Source: Wenzhouxiangella sp. (GTDB lineage: Bacteria; Pseudomonadota; Gammaproteobacteria; Xanthomonadales; Wenzhouxiangellaceae). Taken from it: a stretch of DNA of 6,244 bases. Where the stretch lies: assembly GCA_007123575.1 (NCBI GenBank), contig SKKV01000271.1, positions 1-6,244 of the forward strand, in the 5' to 3' direction. The notes below the pieces were generated by a model. The model saw only the letters and a list, made by a program, of their open reading frames with translations. It was not told the origin of the DNA and ran no database searches. The translations under genes were made by a program, and so were the position numbers. The first letter of the stretch is position 1; every line of letters starts with the position of its first letter. Positions 5,920 through 6,244 of this stretch are shown here, piece by piece.

Positions 5920-5951
5920 TTCTGCTGAATTCTGAGCTCGATTGGAAGCGT

Positions 5952-6244
5952 CTAAGCCCATAGTCTGACGCCAATCAGGCCTTGTGAAAACAAGTACGAT
6001 GCGACTATCAGGTTTAAAGCTATCAGCAAGGTTGAATGCCACTTTACCGGCCATGGCATTTTGTCCTTCCTGGTGAGGTGCCAGATTCGGACACTCCAAA
6101 GGGCGGCCAGGAAAAACGCCAGGCTGGCCTTGTTGTTGATTTTGCCTATCCAACTGCGGGGAATCCAGACAAGGGCGAAGAGCGCTCCGATCAGGATGCT
6201 GATTAACCACAGCATCAGCACTGCCCGCGGAAAATACGCGCTGA
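5952..6244 (-). CDS. Small multi-span membrane protein of unknown function (start probably outside window)
   Basis: On the minus strand the frame is open from the right edge (6244) to TAG at 5954-5952. Internal start options are GTG 6221 (89 residues) and ATG 6215 (87 residues), but neither has a clear ribosome binding site and the upstream codons (SAYFPRAVL) read naturally into the protein, so the true start is probably just beyond the window. Counting from GTG 6221, hydrophobic stretches at 1-20 (MLMLWLISILIGALFALVWI), 32-44 (ASLAFFLAALWSV) and 63-78 (STLLIALNLIVASYLF) suggest two or three inner-membrane helices, with a basic loop RKDKMPWPVKW between the last two. Arg/Lys-rich loops next to Trp-Pro segments fit a membrane-embedded protein. 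No family recognised. It converges on the toxin gene, with no sign of shared function. Confidence 0.6.
   Translation of the reverse strand, partial: SAYFPRAVLMLWLISILIGALFALVWIPRSWIGKINNKASLAFFLAALWSVRIWHLTRKDKMPWPVKWHSTLLIALNLIVASYLFSQGLIGVRLWA

Larger units (their letters stand above)
5719..5951. other. Spacer after the toxin gene with hairpins and repeats
   Basis: The 233-bp gap lies between two convergent genes. AGGCC (5780-5784) pairs with GGCCT (5793-5797), followed by TTTC, a weak terminator candidate for the toxin transcript. A second stem, CAGACAGCC/GGCCGTCTG with loop GCA (5817-5837), has one A-C mismatch and could be a REP-like palindrome. Then comes the right copy of the 20-bp repeat (5900-5919), running into a near-tandem TGAATTCTG pair (5916-5924, 5926-5934). 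No convincing gene was seen on either strand. Confidence 0.5.

Noticed and set aside
5524..6210. 228-codon minus-strand open frame
   Set aside because: It overlaps the toxin's 3' end and the small membrane protein in another frame, and its product has no hydrophobic core or motif.

Overview
The window is GC-rich DNA, with a visibly more AT-rich patch around 4900-5050. It suggests a gammaproteobacterium, most likely from the Lysobacterales/Xanthomonadales side. This is inference from the type of Ser/Thr kinase (PPxxRxxF-type leader, Pkinase, one membrane span, TPR tail), the secreted FGE-fold protein with an 'IFSDRFE' segment after its signal peptide, and the general composition. No rRNA, tRNA, CRISPR array or intact transposase was seen.

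Layout. (1) 1-2018, minus strand: the 5' two-thirds or more of a membrane Ser/Thr protein kinase with C-terminal TPR repeats. It stays open through the left edge, so it is partial (672 codons visible). (2) 2019-2487: a 469-bp region between divergent genes, with a strong ribosome binding site for the kinase, a perfect 7-bp hairpin and a possible decayed leader ORF. (3) 2488-4777, plus strand: a secreted protein built as FGE-sulfatase domain, LamG-like domain, then a second FGE-sulfatase domain. The two FGE copies are a tandem duplication. The second copy is broken by a net +1 frameshift at 4435-4498 and carries two stop codons in the restored frame, so the product as read ends at 4590 and the rest is a relic. 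(4) 4778-5050: AT-richer spacer with short repeats and a doubtful 59-codon ORF. (5) 5051-5718: a two-gene toxin-antitoxin module, with an Rv0623/VapB-like antitoxin overlapping a FitB/VapC-like PIN toxin by 4 nt. The toxin appears to lack one conserved active-site acid (Q in place of E). (6) 5719-5951: spacer with a hairpin and the second copy of a 20-bp repeat that brackets the toxin-antitoxin module. (7) 5952-6244, minus strand: a small multi-span membrane protein, probably starting outside the window.

How they might work together. A kinase with an extracytoplasmic or TPR-linked output, facing a secreted FGE-fold protein across one control region, suggests a sensory or surface-binding pair; this is inference from position only. 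The FGE domain keeps fold motifs but lacks the cysteine pair of true formylglycine-generating enzymes, so a binding role is more likely than catalysis. The toxin-antitoxin module looks like an independent, probably acquired insertion. I did not find a clearly new system. The most informative points are the FGE-LamG-FGE duplication in mid-decay, the E-to-Q toxin, and the repeat bracketing the toxin-antitoxin pair.
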